Source: Candidatus Borrarchaeum weybense (lineage in GTDB: Archaea; Asgardarchaeota; Sifarchaeia; Borrarchaeales; Borrarchaeaceae). Taken from it: DNA of 64,000 bases. This document shows positions 17,186 through 27,023 of this stretch, one piece after another. The stretch is from NCBI GenBank assembly GCA_019057385.1, contig JAHQJS010000007.1:310001-374000 (forward strand), given 5' to 3'. Position numbers and translations under genes: made by a program. How positions within the stretch are numbered: position 1 is the stretch's first letter; each line of letters begins with the position of its first letter. Below the pieces are notes generated by a model, which saw only the letters and a list, made by a program, of their open reading frames with translations, was not told the origin of the DNA and searched no databases.

Positions 17186-18451
17186 CTATTTTTTGAATGT
17201 CCGAATGCTGACTGTATCCGTTTTTGCATCAAAATCTAGAATTTTTTTTGTTGACAAATCAAAAATAATTTCTGAAAACGTCTGGGGAGGTAATTGAGAC
17301 TTTATGAACAGAGTATCATAATTCATTTCTTGTTCTTTGTTCTCAGCTAGGATTTCACAAATCGTAAAATAGGGGTCATTTGTTCCTCGAATCAGTCCTA
17401 CGTCATTTAATCTATGGATAAGTTCATCAAACGGGATAATTACTCTTACTTTTTTCATTTTTTTAATTGATTTAGATTTTACTTTGGCATCTTTTAGATC
17501 TACTAGATCCACGATATTTACACTTTCTTCACTTGAGTTTATTGCTTCCATTGTTTCCGTAGGCATAGTCTTAGAAATTTCTTCTTTTTTAAGTTCGTCA
17601 ATTTTGGTTTTTGCTATGTCAATATCACTTTTGACTTTCTTTATTAAAACCTCATTTAATCTTTCATCGATTTGATTCATTTCGATTTCAAGTGCGTGGA
17701 AAGCACTTCTCATTTCTGTGATAGCATCATGAAATTTTGCCATTTGATCATAGAAGAATTTAATATCATCTCTTGCAGACTTAACAAATTGATCTATTTC
17801 CGCTTTCCAATCTGATTCTGGTGCTTCTGTGGAGGCTTTATCTTTTAAAGTTCTCTCTACTATCTCTGTTAATCCTTCGTTGGTCAGTTTTGATATCGGG
17901 GCCTCTTCCAAATCTTCCTCTTGAGTAAGTAACTCCATTGCTTCTACTGAGATATCTTCCTGTGAATCTAGTGTTATTTCTTCTATCTTTACTGATTTTT
18001 CCTCTTTGATTTCTCGTTCAAGATGTTTTCGTGCATTTTTGATTGCTGTCCTTAACGATTTAGTTGCTATACCTAGCGTTTCAGGAATCATATCTACTTC
18101 AAGCTCGGCTATGTCTTCAATTGATGTGATGCCAAATTCAACTAACTTTTCAGCAGTTTTATTACCGATTCCGCGTAACTGCGTCAGTTTTTTGTATATC
18201 TCTACTCTTTCTGCCTCTGTTAGTTCTTCTTCTGTTTTTTCCTTGATGCTATCTACATCAACTTCTTTAGCCTCCTCCTCTTCAAGATCTGATCTTGTGT
18301 CTATTACTTCGTTGTCTACTTGTAAATCTGATATCTGTTCTTCTACATGATTTGATTCTTTGATTTTATCCAGTGCAGCAATAAAAGCGTCTTCTAACTC
18401 TCTTTTTGCGCGATTTTTTGGCGAAAGGGATTTTTCTTCTTCTTCTTCCAT
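17186..18451 (-). CDS. Helix-hairpin-helix, coiled-coil protein, unknown
   Basis: About 421 residues. The N-terminus is acidic and low-complexity (1-85). A double helix-hairpin-helix unit follows near residues 88-140: LTQLRGIGNKTAEKLVEFGITSIEDIAEL, then LGIATKSLRTAIKNA. Next come an acidic linker, a coiled coil (about 210-290), and a C-terminal globular part (about 330-421) with winged-helix-like predicted secondary structure. The HhH part resembles RadA/Rad51-type DNA-binding HhH. The start is the ATG at 18451, with GAGGAAG at correct spacing; the TTG at 18466 lies before it. A role in DNA or chromatin structure is inferred only. Confidence 0.65.
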   Translation of the reverse strand: MEEEEEKSLSPKNRAKRELEDAFIAALDKIKESNHVEEQISDLQVDNEVIDTRSDLEEEEAKEVDVDSIKEKTEEELTEAERVEIYKKLTQLRGIGNKTAEKLVEFGITSIEDIAELEVDMIPETLGIATKSLRTAIKNARKHLEREIKEEKSVKIEEITLDSQEDISVEAMELLTQEEDLEEAPISKLTNEGLTEIVERTLKDKASTEAPESDWKAEIDQFVKSARDDIKFFYDQMAKFHDAITEMRSAFHALEIEMNQIDERLNEVLIKKVKSDIDIAKTKIDELKKEEISKTMPTETMEAINSSEESVNIVDLVDLKDAKVKSKSIKKMKKVRVIIPFDELIHRLNDVGLIRGTNDPYFTICEILAENKEQEMNYDTLFIKSQLPPQTFSEIIFDLSTKKILDFDAKTDTVSIRTFKK

Positions 18452-18664
18452 AGACAGCTTCCTCAATTACTCAATATTGATACTCCTTTTAAAACCTTCT
18501 TAGGCAATAGATGATAAAACACTCTAATTAATCTTTTTCTAAAACCACGCGAGATAAACTAAAACACCAAAAAATGATTAGTTCAATACTAAAAGTCAAA
18601 TTTATAAAAAAGAAAAGCAAAGTTTTTAGCAAAAAAGTGAGAAACTAAGTTAAGAGTTGGATAA

Positions 18665-18850
18665 TCACTCATATGCCACGATAACAATGCCTAATTCTTT
18701 TTCAAGAATTTTTACTTTGTTAATTTGTTCTTCGGTCAGTTGAGCTGGTTTCATTTCTTTATATGCTAGAAGAATTTTTCCTCGCATCTCATTCTCTAGA
18801 GCCCGTAGTTTTGCAACATCCATTTCTGATAGGTCAGCATACTTTAGCAT
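18665..18850 (-). CDS. Small helical protein, unknown
   Basis: A 61-residue, charged, helical protein (DLSEMDVAKLRALENEMRGKILLAYKEMKPAQLTEEQ). A strong Shine-Dalgarno site (GGAGGGAT) precedes the ATG by about 8 nt, supporting expression. I recognise no family. Confidence 0.6.
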   Translation of the reverse strand: MLKYADLSEMDVAKLRALENEMRGKILLAYKEMKPAQLTEEQINKVKILEKELGIVIVAYE

Positions 18851-19084
18851 TTGTTTTATCCCTCCAGATATATAGATGACCTAAGCTATATTTGAATTTT
18901 ATTTCCTAGGATAAAGTATCCTATTCCATAATACACTAAAATCAGAGTAGGTTGAGTAAACTAGAAGATTGAGCGGAAGTTCTGAATTGGATTTCTTGAT
19001 TGATCACCCTACCAAGCCTAAAGAAATAGATTAGCAAGAAATCAAGAAAAAACTGGCATAAATAAACCAAAATAAAATATGTAG

Positions 19085-20308
19085 TTATATTTCTAATGAC
19101 TTAAATCTTTCATTTTTGCCTTTCTTTTTGGCTGGAGGCGCTTTTCTCTCAAATATCCCTCCCTCAACATCATAGTCACCAATAGAAGACACAATTTCTT
19201 TTTTCGTAAGAAATTCTTCCAGTGTATATTCTTCATTGAATTTTTTTGAATACCAATCTGGGGGAAAATATTGATAATCGTTATTTCTTGACCGTCTAAA
19301 ATCCCCGTATCTAGGTTCTTTACGAAAGAACTTATTTTGTTCTGTTTGCAAGTTTTCTAATAATTTTGATAAGGATAGCTTTTTACCCGTTTTAAGATTT
19401 AATAGTATAGAAAATAAATGTGACTCCTCAGTTGTTTCACACCCATATTCTTCTTTAATATGTTTGCATTTACGATAAATATCATATTCCTCTTTAGATT
19501 CAATAGCTAAAGTTCTAGCTTCTTCAAATTCATCAGAATTTTGAAATCCGCTGTTTAAAGCTATTTTATATTGTATTGCATGGTTGAAACCTTTAGAAAT
19601 CGCATTCCTATACTCCTTGGCGTTTTTAAATCCTTTAGTTATTCCATTTTTAAATTCCTTAAAATCATTGTATCCAAGCTCTATTGCATAATAGTATATA
19701 TCTGATTCTGATTTAAACCCTGATTTTAATATCTTAAATTCATAGCTGCCAATAAACTCCTCCTCGATTTCATTCCATAAATCATAACGAATCTCGTATT
19801 CTACATAATTGAAGGCCTCTAATGCTTTATAGCATCCTCTAAAACCTATTTTTTTCGATTCTTCGTAATCAGATTTTGTTTTATAACCTAAATTTGTAGA
19901 CTCCTCGTATTCTTTAAAATCCGAGAAGCCACTGTTAATAGCATTATAGTATGCTTCGCCATACTTAAATCCCTTTGAACGTCCATTAATCATATCAGGA
20001 ATGGTATTAAAGCCCCAGCCAATCAACAGGTACATAATCTTTTCGTGAAAGAATAAAAACTCTGTAAAAACTTTTCTCAGGAAATATGTAGTTGTATATC
20101 CACTTCTATCTTCAATCCTGTATATTGTACCATCTTCCTTTCTAATGGCATATTCATGTTTATTAATATAGACTAAGGATGGCTTAAACTTGTTAATAAG
20201 TGCTAAATATGTTTCAAGTTCGCTGATCTTGACTATTGGGACATTAAAATAATCACCTATTTCAATGTATTCAATATTATCAAAATTAGTGTCCAATTCA
20301 ATCCCCAT
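19085..20308 (-). CDS. Protein with ~14-residue GF/Y repeats
   Basis: 407 residues. The N-terminal ~100 residues are globular (FNVPIVKISELETYLALINKF). Then comes an array of 14-residue units of the form G(F/Y)xxxxxYxxAxxxG. Examples are GYNDFKEFKNGITK, GFKNAKEYRNAISK, GFNHAIQYKIALNS and GFQNSDEFEEARTL, with earlier degenerate units from about residue 110. The C-terminal tail is basic and disordered (APPAKKKGKNERFK). Such alpha-hairpin-like short repeats suggest a scaffold or binding protein. I know no named family for it with confidence. It is single-copy and monocistronic. Confidence 0.65.
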   Translation of the reverse strand: MGIELDTNFDNIEYIEIGDYFNVPIVKISELETYLALINKFKPSLVYINKHEYAIRKEDGTIYRIEDRSGYTTTYFLRKVFTEFLFFHEKIMYLLIGWGFNTIPDMINGRSKGFKYGEAYYNAINSGFSDFKEYEESTNLGYKTKSDYEESKKIGFRGCYKALEAFNYVEYEIRYDLWNEIEEEFIGSYEFKILKSGFKSESDIYYYAIELGYNDFKEFKNGITKGFKNAKEYRNAISKGFNHAIQYKIALNSGFQNSDEFEEARTLAIESKEEYDIYRKCKHIKEEYGCETTEESHLFSILLNLKTGKKLSLSKLLENLQTEQNKFFRKEPRYGDFRRSRNNDYQYFPPDWYSKKFNEEYTLEEFLTKKEIVSSIGDYDVEGGIFERKAPPAKKKGKNERFKSLEI

Positions 20309-20568
20309 TTAAACCTACAAATGTCATTATAAATTATTTTCGATGTTCTTGAAATAATCTTGTGGTTCCAAATTCACTAAGGGTTCAATTAATACTCAAA
20401 GAGAGCAAAAAATCATCTTTTTATGAACTTACTAAGATTTAAAGAAAATGGATTACACTATTTCTCATCTTCTTCTCGATCAAGAAATGAGTAAGACCTT
20501 AAATAACTTGGTGACAATATTTTATCTGAGTGTTTTAGACCAAGCATCCTTTGCGAGAAGAGGATGTG

Positions 20569-21471
20569 ATGAACATGATGAATGAAAATGACAAGATGAA
20601 AAAAGCGTATTCTGCATCTTGGAAGCTAATGAAGGCAAAAATGCGTGTAGATAAACGTATTGAAGATGTTGAAGCATTAGAAAGCATAGAGAAATCAGAT
20701 GTAATCATAGTAAGAGGTCAATATGATTTTATTGAACAGGTCTTCGATAGTGTGGGTCTCCCATACACTTTGATTTCAATATCACAACTAGATCAGTTTA
20801 AACTTGATCCAAGGCAATCTCTACTAATAAACTGCCCTGGTATTATCGAAGGCAATCCCGAAAAGACTATTGATAATATCAAGAGCTTTGTGAGAAACGG
20901 AGGCTTTCTTTTAACCACAGATTGGAGTTTGCGAAATGTATTAGAACCTGTATTTCCAGGCTATGCCAGATATAATGACAGGCCAACAGGTGATGAGTGT
21001 GTGAGAGTCGAAATCTTAGATAAAGAAAACCCCTTTGTTCGAGGAGTAATGGATAATCCAGATTTAGATGATCCTGTATGGTGGCTAGAAGGCAGCTCAT
21101 ATCCGATTGAAATTATTAACAAGGAAAGAATCAAAGTACTAATTTATTCCGATGAATTAAAAGAGCGATATGGTGAAGGAAATGTCGCGATCTATTTCTC
21201 TTATGGCGAAGGAACTGTTTTTCATATGATCTCACATTATTATCTTCAAAGAGCAGAAACCAGAACAAAACGTCATGCTAAAGGCGCAGAAACGTTTGCA
21301 CAAGAAAAAGGAATTACTGATAAAGAAATTATTGATGAAATGAAGGATTTAAATGTAGCTGAAGCCGAAAGCGCATATTCTTCAGCTCAATTCTTTGCAA
21401 ATATCATGGCAGAACAAAAAAAACGATCTTTAGCTAAAGAAAAGAAGGAAAAAAAATCAAAAGACGACTAA
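20569..21471 (+). CDS. Class I glutamine amidotransferase-like fold protein, unknown
   Basis: About 300 residues. After a helical N-terminus, the part from ESIEKSDVIIVRGQYDFIEQVFDSVGLPYTLI through LLINCPGIIEGNPEKTIDNIKSFVRNGGFLLTTDW to SYGEGTVFHMISHYYLQ has the alternating strand/helix pattern and GGxLxxTD turn of GATase-like (ThuA-related) domains. No catalytic Cys-Gly-Gly nucleophile elbow is evident at the usual place. The C-terminal tail is very Lys/Glu-rich (KKRSLAKEKKEKKSKDD). The start is ATG 20569 with AGAGGATG upstream; a TTG at 20551 is the outer alternative. Confidence 0.55.
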   Translation: MNMMNENDKMKKAYSASWKLMKAKMRVDKRIEDVEALESIEKSDVIIVRGQYDFIEQVFDSVGLPYTLISISQLDQFKLDPRQSLLINCPGIIEGNPEKTIDNIKSFVRNGGFLLTTDWSLRNVLEPVFPGYARYNDRPTGDECVRVEILDKENPFVRGVMDNPDLDDPVWWLEGSSYPIEIINKERIKVLIYSDELKERYGEGNVAIYFSYGEGTVFHMISHYYLQRAETRTKRHAKGAETFAQEKGITDKEIIDEMKDLNVAEAESAYSSAQFFANIMAEQKKRSLAKEKKEKKSKDD

Positions 21472-21677
21472 TAGTGCTATACGACATATAGCACCCAAAC
21501 TGTTTCATTTTAAGACATTTTTTTCTGCAGTTTTCATTTTAATTGAGATGTAGGCAAAATACGTCCTAAAAACCGATTCTTTATTAAAAACTTCCTTAAT
21601 CAAAAACTTATTTTCATAACCTTTGCAAAGTCTATATGTACTAGAGCTTCGAGTTATTAAACTGGAGGATTCTTGAA

Positions 21678-23345
21678 ATGAAGATAGCTATGGCGCAGAT
21701 TAATACCACCGTAGGCGATTTAGATGGTAATACTGAAAAAATAAGAGAATATATGAACTATGCAAAAAAGAATAATGCTGACCTGATCGTATTTCCCGAG
21801 CTTGCAATCACTGGTTACCCTCCTCAAGACTTGCTTTTCGAAAATGCATTTGTCAAGAGAAACAAAGAATTGCTAGAAGAAATAATAATCAGCGAAGGAG
21901 ATATTGCAGGTATAATTGGTTTTATTGATTACAAGGGAAGAAATCTCTATAACGCTGCAGCAATTTTTATGGAAAATGAATTGATTGGTGTGGCTTACAA
22001 GACACTTTTACCCACATATGATGTATTTGATGAAGCTAGGTATTTCATACCTACAAGAGAAGAAGACATCAAACCAATATTAATGAAAATTAATGAAACG
22101 GAGTTTAATTTAGGCATAGAAATCTGCGAAGACCTGTGGGATGAAGATTATGACATAAAAGTTACAGATTGCTTAGCAGAAAAAATGGCAGATATAATCG
22201 TTAACATTTCAGCGTCACCATTCTATGCAGAAAAAAGGTTTGAACGAGAACACTTGTTGAAAAAGAAGTCTAAAAGAAATAAAGTCCCAATTTTTTATGT
22301 GAATTTAGTTGGTGGTCAAGACGAGCTTGTTTTCGATGGGCAAAGCCTAGCTGTAGATAGTTCTGGAAATCTAATAGCTATGGGCAAACAATTTGAAGAA
22401 GATCTTATAATTACTGATATTGACCTAGAGGCGGGTTCTGCTGAGAAAATTGAATCCTTTACATACAATAAAGAACAGGAAATGTATGATGCCTTAGCAT
22501 TGGGCATAAGGGATTATTTTAGAAAGACGGGATTCAAGAAAGCCTTAATTGGAATGAGCGGTGGAATCGACTCTTCATTAACAACATGCATAGCGGTAGA
22601 TGCTTTAGGTAAAGAAAATGTTATCGGGGTGTCTATGCCCTCTAAATATTCAAGTGATCACAGCAAAACCGATGCACAAAAGTTAGCTGAAAACTTGGGA
22701 ATCTGCTTCGTTCAAATTCCTATTCAGGGAATTGTTAACACTTACCAAAAAACTCTAGAAACACCCTTAGAGGAAATAAGGAAACGATTTGGCACAGAAA
22801 AAGAAAGAGACGACCCTGTTGCTGATGAAAATATACAGCCTAGAACACGAGGAAACTGCTTGATGGACATATCCAACCGATTAAAAGATCTGAAAATATT
22901 GGTTTTAAATACCGGGAATAAAACTGAAATTGCCCTTGGCTATTGTACCTTATATGGAGATATGACTGGCGGAATTGGAGTGATTGGCGATGTAAGTAAA
23001 TTAGAAGTCTATAAACTTGCACACTATGTGAATGAAAAGGTAGGCAGGAAGATCATACCACATGACGTGCTTGTGAAAAAACCTTCTGCTGAATTAAAGG
23101 AAAATCAATTTGATCCTTTTGATTTCGATATAGTCAGCCCCTTGGTTGATGAAATCATAGAAAATAGAAGAAGTAAGCGTGAATTGATTGAAAAGGGCTA
23201 TCCAAAAGAAGTTGTAGAAGATACTTACAGAAGGGTGAGACATGCTGAGTATAAAAGATGGCAGGCACCTCCATGTATAAAAATCACGCCTAAAGCGTTT
23301 GGTATTGGATGGAAAATGCCCATCGTTAATAGATACAGCGGATAA
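21678..23345 (+). CDS. nadE: Glutamine-dependent NAD+ synthetase
   Basis: A 555-residue two-domain enzyme. The N-terminal nitrilase-type glutaminase (1-260) has its Glu in FPELAITGYP, Lys in YKTLLPTYDVFDE and Cys in EICEDLWD. The C-terminal synthetase has the adenylation P-loop SGGIDSS near residue 295, a GVSMPSKYSS segment and TGNKTEIALGYCTLYGDMTG. It makes NAD+ from deamido-NAD+ using glutamine-derived ammonia and ATP. The length fits the bacterial/archaeal two-domain form. The start is ATG after ACTGGAGGAT. Confidence 0.95.
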   Translation: MKIAMAQINTTVGDLDGNTEKIREYMNYAKKNNADLIVFPELAITGYPPQDLLFENAFVKRNKELLEEIIISEGDIAGIIGFIDYKGRNLYNAAAIFMENELIGVAYKTLLPTYDVFDEARYFIPTREEDIKPILMKINETEFNLGIEICEDLWDEDYDIKVTDCLAEKMADIIVNISASPFYAEKRFEREHLLKKKSKRNKVPIFYVNLVGGQDELVFDGQSLAVDSSGNLIAMGKQFEEDLIITDIDLEAGSAEKIESFTYNKEQEMYDALALGIRDYFRKTGFKKALIGMSGGIDSSLTTCIAVDALGKENVIGVSMPSKYSSDHSKTDAQKLAENLGICFVQIPIQGIVNTYQKTLETPLEEIRKRFGTEKERDDPVADENIQPRTRGNCLMDISNRLKDLKILVLNTGNKTEIALGYCTLYGDMTGGIGVIGDVSKLEVYKLAHYVNEKVGRKIIPHDVLVKKPSAELKENQFDPFDFDIVSPLVDEIIENRRSKRELIEKGYPKEVVEDTYRRVRHAEYKRWQAPPCIKITPKAFGIGWKMPIVNRYSG

Positions 23346-23420
23346 AAAGAAGAGGATGACTCCGAATCATTTATAGAATATTATGAAGCCCACATAAAAT
23401 GAAGAAAAGGGGATGATATA

Positions 23421-24260
23421 TTGTCACCTCCTGAAGAAGAAAATGATAAAGAAAATGGATTAGTAAAAAAATTGATAGAACTCGCAGAAGATGGAGAGTT
23501 ATCGCCAGAAAAAATAATTGAACTTGCAGAAAAAAGTAATGTTGCCGATCAATATTATGAAAGAGGTCGTACTTTCATAAGTATCGATCGTGATGAAGCA
23601 TTTGAGTACTTTCAAGCAGCTTATAAACTTTATAGCGAAATAGGAAATTCTTTGGGACAGGCAAACGCATTACATTGGATTGGAGTAACATATAGGGCTG
23701 AATCAGACTGGGACAAATCAATAGAGTATGAGCAAAGGGCTTTTGAAATTTATTCAAATTTAAATCATAAAGAGGGTATGGGCGAGACTATACATAATAT
23801 TGGTTATTGCTATTATTATCTCGAAAAGTATGATGAAGCGATAAAATCTTTTGAAAAATCAATTGAAATTCACAAAGAATTAGGCGTAATGGATAGACTT
23901 CGAGATAGTTTATTCAACTTAGCTTCGAATTACAAAAACCTAGGCACTTATTCTGCGTCAATAGAGCATTTTGAAAAGTGCCTTGAAATGGATTTTAAAG
24001 AGGGCAAACAAGATGATCAAGCTCGGGATTTGCTGGAACTTGCTGACAGTTATAAAGGCTTAAATGAATATACAAGTTCGCTAAAGTATTATCAACAATC
24101 TTATGAACTATATAAAGAGTTAGACTATGGTTTTCGTCAATCTGAGATAATTGATAAAATTAAGACAATACTATCAGAAATTGAAAAAGAAAAAGAACTG
24201 CCTAATGAATTACGTAAAGAAGTAACTAATGTTAAAACTTTGATTACAAAAAAAAAGTAA
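23421..24260 (+). CDS. TPR-repeat protein
   Basis: 279 residues. About five to six tetratricopeptide units span residues 40-240, for example EAFEYFQAAYKLYSEIGNSLGQANALHWIGVTY and YDEAIKSFEKSIEIHKELG, with the typical W/L-G-Y-A-F-A-P spacing. There is an acidic N-terminus and a Lys-rich C-terminus. The spacing of about 40 residues per unit is like the LGN/Kinesin-light-chain type of TPR. It is probably a protein-interaction scaffold. The start is TTG with AAGGGGATGA about 7 nt upstream. It lies 75 nt after nadE and may share its transcript. Confidence 0.85.
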   Translation: MSPPEEENDKENGLVKKLIELAEDGELSPEKIIELAEKSNVADQYYERGRTFISIDRDEAFEYFQAAYKLYSEIGNSLGQANALHWIGVTYRAESDWDKSIEYEQRAFEIYSNLNHKEGMGETIHNIGYCYYYLEKYDEAIKSFEKSIEIHKELGVMDRLRDSLFNLASNYKNLGTYSASIEHFEKCLEMDFKEGKQDDQARDLLELADSYKGLNEYTSSLKYYQQSYELYKELDYGFRQSEIIDKIKTILSEIEKEKELPNELRKEVTNVKTLITKKK

Positions 24261-24266
24261 ATTTGA

Positions 24267-25859
24267 TCAGGAATTCAAAATTTTTTCGGCTTCAACTCGA
24301 TATGCATCCATAACGTAAGGAATTCCTGAGATTTTTGCGGCGTCTTCTGTCAGTGCCATAAGGTCATCACGCGAAATTGTTGATAGTTTGAAATTCCTAG
24401 ATCCTGCCATTAGTTGTTGAAGACCTACTTTAAACTTCTGACAGAATGTATAGATTCCAATTGCACCTAACGGTATTTTTTCGAAATCGCTTTCGTATTT
24501 TTCCTTCAATTCTTCGTATTTGACAAATATCTGTTCAACCGTATTGCCAAATTTAGAAACTGACTTAGGTAAGTTGCCTTCTTCTAACCATTTGCCAATG
24601 TTTTTACCTACCATACCGGGTATCATCAAGCCCCTTCCAATGCAAACAGCTTTTACATAAGGTGCACCCATTGCAAGGGCTTTAAAAACACCATCTTCAG
24701 TAGAAAATCCACCGGCAATGGCAATATCAGGAACTCTGATTCCATTTTCATTTAATTGTTCACAGAATTGATACGTAAGTGCTTGAATATAGAATGTAGG
24801 AATACCCCATTCATTCATCATTGGCCATGGGCTCATTCCAGTCCCACCAGAAGCACCATCTATTGTAAGGAGATCAAGTTTAGCTTCAGCGCCATAGCGA
24901 ATTGCCATTGCAAGTTCAACCATTGAATATGCTCCAGTCTTTAATGTAATTCTCTTAAACCCAATTTCACGAAGCCTATCTATTTCCTCAAGAAATGCTT
25001 CCTTGGTAACAAAACCTAACCGAGAGTGTCTCTCAAATTCCGTGATCGCCCCTTCTTTATAGGCCTTTTGGACAGAAGAAAGCATTGGATTAGGCGTCAC
25101 AATATAACCTCTCCTCTTCAGTTCAGTAGCCCTTTCAATTGAGTTAACCTTTATTTCTCCGCCAATGCATTTAGCGCCTTGTCCCCATTTAAGTTCAATA
25201 GTCTCTAAATTGTGTTTGCTGCCAACGTATTCCGCTACTCCGAGTCTCGTATCTTCAACATTCATCTGAACGAGGATTTCGCCGTAACCGTCATTATGAA
25301 ATAGTCTATATGTATCTATTCGGCGATCCATTTCGGGGCTTTTTTGTATTTTACCATTGCTGTCAAGTTCAAGGTTAGGATCAATTCCACAGACATTCTC
25401 CCCACACACAAGAGTAATATCTGATATAGCTGCCCCTATCGCAAAATGTTCCCAATTTACTTCTGCGATCTCAGTTGATCCTAAGGCACCTGTAAAAATT
25501 GGAACTGCCATTTTAACGTTCTCAGTCCAACCATATTCTGTCTCAGTATCTACAACTGGAAATAATGCAGTGTCAGGTCCAGCATCTATTCCTTCAGGCA
25601 TTCCTTTTGCCCCAATGGCATATCCCTGAATATTTAAATGTGAATAATCAACAGGATAGGTTTTATCAGCACCCGCTGTTACTTTTCCGAAATTTCCAGG
25701 ATAAAGGACTTCTCTTCCTCGAAATGAAGCTTGAAAGATTTCACAGTTGCCTCGACATCCATCAATACAGATGGAACATATTCCTGACACAGGAGCAACA
25801 CTTCTTGATCTGTTTATTGTTCCTGTTGCATCGTTGGCATTTGGTTGTCGCAAATTCAT
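24267..25859 (-). CDS. FMN-binding glutamate synthase-like protein
   Basis: 530 residues. An N-terminal cysteine cluster (CSICIDGCRGNC, near residues 28-40) is followed by the glutamate synthase alpha-type FMN barrel: ELKWGQGAKCIGGEIK, LKTGAYSMVELAMAIRYGAEAKLDLLTIDGASGGTGMSPWPMM, and IAIAGGFSTEDGVFKALAMGAPYVKAVCIGRG. This matches archaeal stand-alone GltS-domain proteins. No GATase or NADPH-binding partner is adjacent, so the electron and ammonia donors are unknown. It is convergent with the TPR gene, seven nt between stops. Confidence 0.85.
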   Translation of the reverse strand: MNLRQPNANDATGTINRSRSVAPVSGICSICIDGCRGNCEIFQASFRGREVLYPGNFGKVTAGADKTYPVDYSHLNIQGYAIGAKGMPEGIDAGPDTALFPVVDTETEYGWTENVKMAVPIFTGALGSTEIAEVNWEHFAIGAAISDITLVCGENVCGIDPNLELDSNGKIQKSPEMDRRIDTYRLFHNDGYGEILVQMNVEDTRLGVAEYVGSKHNLETIELKWGQGAKCIGGEIKVNSIERATELKRRGYIVTPNPMLSSVQKAYKEGAITEFERHSRLGFVTKEAFLEEIDRLREIGFKRITLKTGAYSMVELAMAIRYGAEAKLDLLTIDGASGGTGMSPWPMMNEWGIPTFYIQALTYQFCEQLNENGIRVPDIAIAGGFSTEDGVFKALAMGAPYVKAVCIGRGLMIPGMVGKNIGKWLEEGNLPKSVSKFGNTVEQIFVKYEELKEKYESDFEKIPLGAIGIYTFCQKFKVGLQQLMAGSRNFKLSTISRDDLMALTEDAAKISGIPYVMDAYRVEAEKILNS

Positions 25860-26360
25860 ATTGTATACCTCCGCATAGTATTCATTTTGTGGAGGGCTTA
25901 TAGCAACCTTGGTACCATATCAATGTCTCTAATTGTTTTGACGGCACAGAAGTTGCCTCTAGGTTTTCCAATGATCAATGCATTATAGTTGTTCATAGGG
26001 AAACCGTATTGCCCAATATTTACAATCATCCATTTTTTGTCTTTTTTTTAACGTGAATCCTTGCCACTTAGGTACAATCTCCATAAAAACTTTTTGTTGA
26101 TCGTCAATTTCAAAATGAAAGAATACTTTATCTTGCGAATTAATTACGAAATAATATTGTACATTTGAAAAAAAGATGTAGAACCAACTATACGAATGAT
26201 AAGAATCTCTTCTACAAAATAGAAGATTGAACAATCAATAATTTGCGTTTTTTACATATGCAAAATCTCTACAAACTTGCACATCAATAGAATTATACTT
26301 CAGTAATCAGCAAAACCGTAAAAGTGCTTTAAAAAAGAATTTATCGAATGAAAGTAAGTT
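25860..26360. other. Intergenic region with one doubtful ORF
   Basis: A TTG-initiated 83-codon minus-strand frame at 25983-26234 contains protein-like stretches (FHFEIDDQQKVFMEIVPKWQGF), but it has no ribosome site and no recognised domain. It may be a gene remnant. Confidence 0.4.
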
Positions 26361-27023
26361 TCATAGTTCAATTACTTTGCCTACGCCACCCTCAATGTAC
26401 TTTTCAGGGTATAAAGATTTTATTTTCGATTTGTGACTGGTACAGTGAAGTGGGCAGATGAATTCCAAATCTTCGATAAGATCAAAATCATTGAAGCCAT
26501 GCAAACCTCCAATAAGCGCATACGGTTTTCCGAATCGCGAGGCTCCCTCCAAAATATTCTTAACTCCCGAATGAGCGCAGCCTACGATTATAACAAGCCC
26601 TTTTTCTGTTTTAACTACGAGAGATTGTTCTATGCCTCTTAGCGTTCCAGTGGAGAAAATGTTTTCGTGAATTTGAAGAGGTTCTTTTATCTTAATTACT
26701 TCTTTTGCATTTCGCAGTTCTTGGTAAGATGAGGGAAGATAAATTTTGATCGGATTCACTCTTAGAAAATCTAAAAGCCCACCAGTGTGATCTCCATGAG
26801 CATGAGAAATGAAAACTTCATCAATAGACCTGATATCGATATTCAGTTTTTCCATATTGTTAAGAAGTATGGTGCCTCTTCCACCTGTATCAAAAAGTAT
26901 CCTCTTATTATAAGCTTTTACAAGGCAAGAGAAACCCCATGCATTTTTAAGTCCCTCTTTCCATATATTATTGTCATAGACAATGGTGATTTCCGTTTCA
27001 TCACCCTCAATATTTAGATTCAA
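26361..27023 (-). CDS. MBL-fold metallohydrolase (COG1237 type)
   Basis: 220 residues. The metallo-beta-lactamase metal motif FISHAHGDHTGG lies near residues 72-83 and the second His in IVGCAHSGVKNIL, followed by GGLHGF and a terminal LHCTSHKS. This is the pattern of the COG1237 subgroup; some members are annotated as the enzyme forming the ribofuranosyl-aminobenzene phosphate-pterin bond of methanopterin. Whether this one does so is unknown. The start is TTG inside the end of purC (17-nt overlap), so it is the last gene of the minus-strand purE-purC arm. Confidence 0.75.
   Translation of the reverse strand: MNLNIEGDETEITIVYDNNIWKEGLKNAWGFSCLVKAYNKRILFDTGGRGTILLNNMEKLNIDIRSIDEVFISHAHGDHTGGLLDFLRVNPIKIYLPSSYQELRNAKEVIKIKEPLQIHENIFSTGTLRGIEQSLVVKTEKGLVIIVGCAHSGVKNILEGASRFGKPYALIGGLHGFNDFDLIEDLEFICPLHCTSHKSKIKSLYPEKYIEGGVGKVIEL

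Noticed and set aside
25983..26234. 83-codon minus-strand ORF as a real gene
   Set aside because: TTG start without ribosome site and no family; kept only as a note in the intergenic entry.
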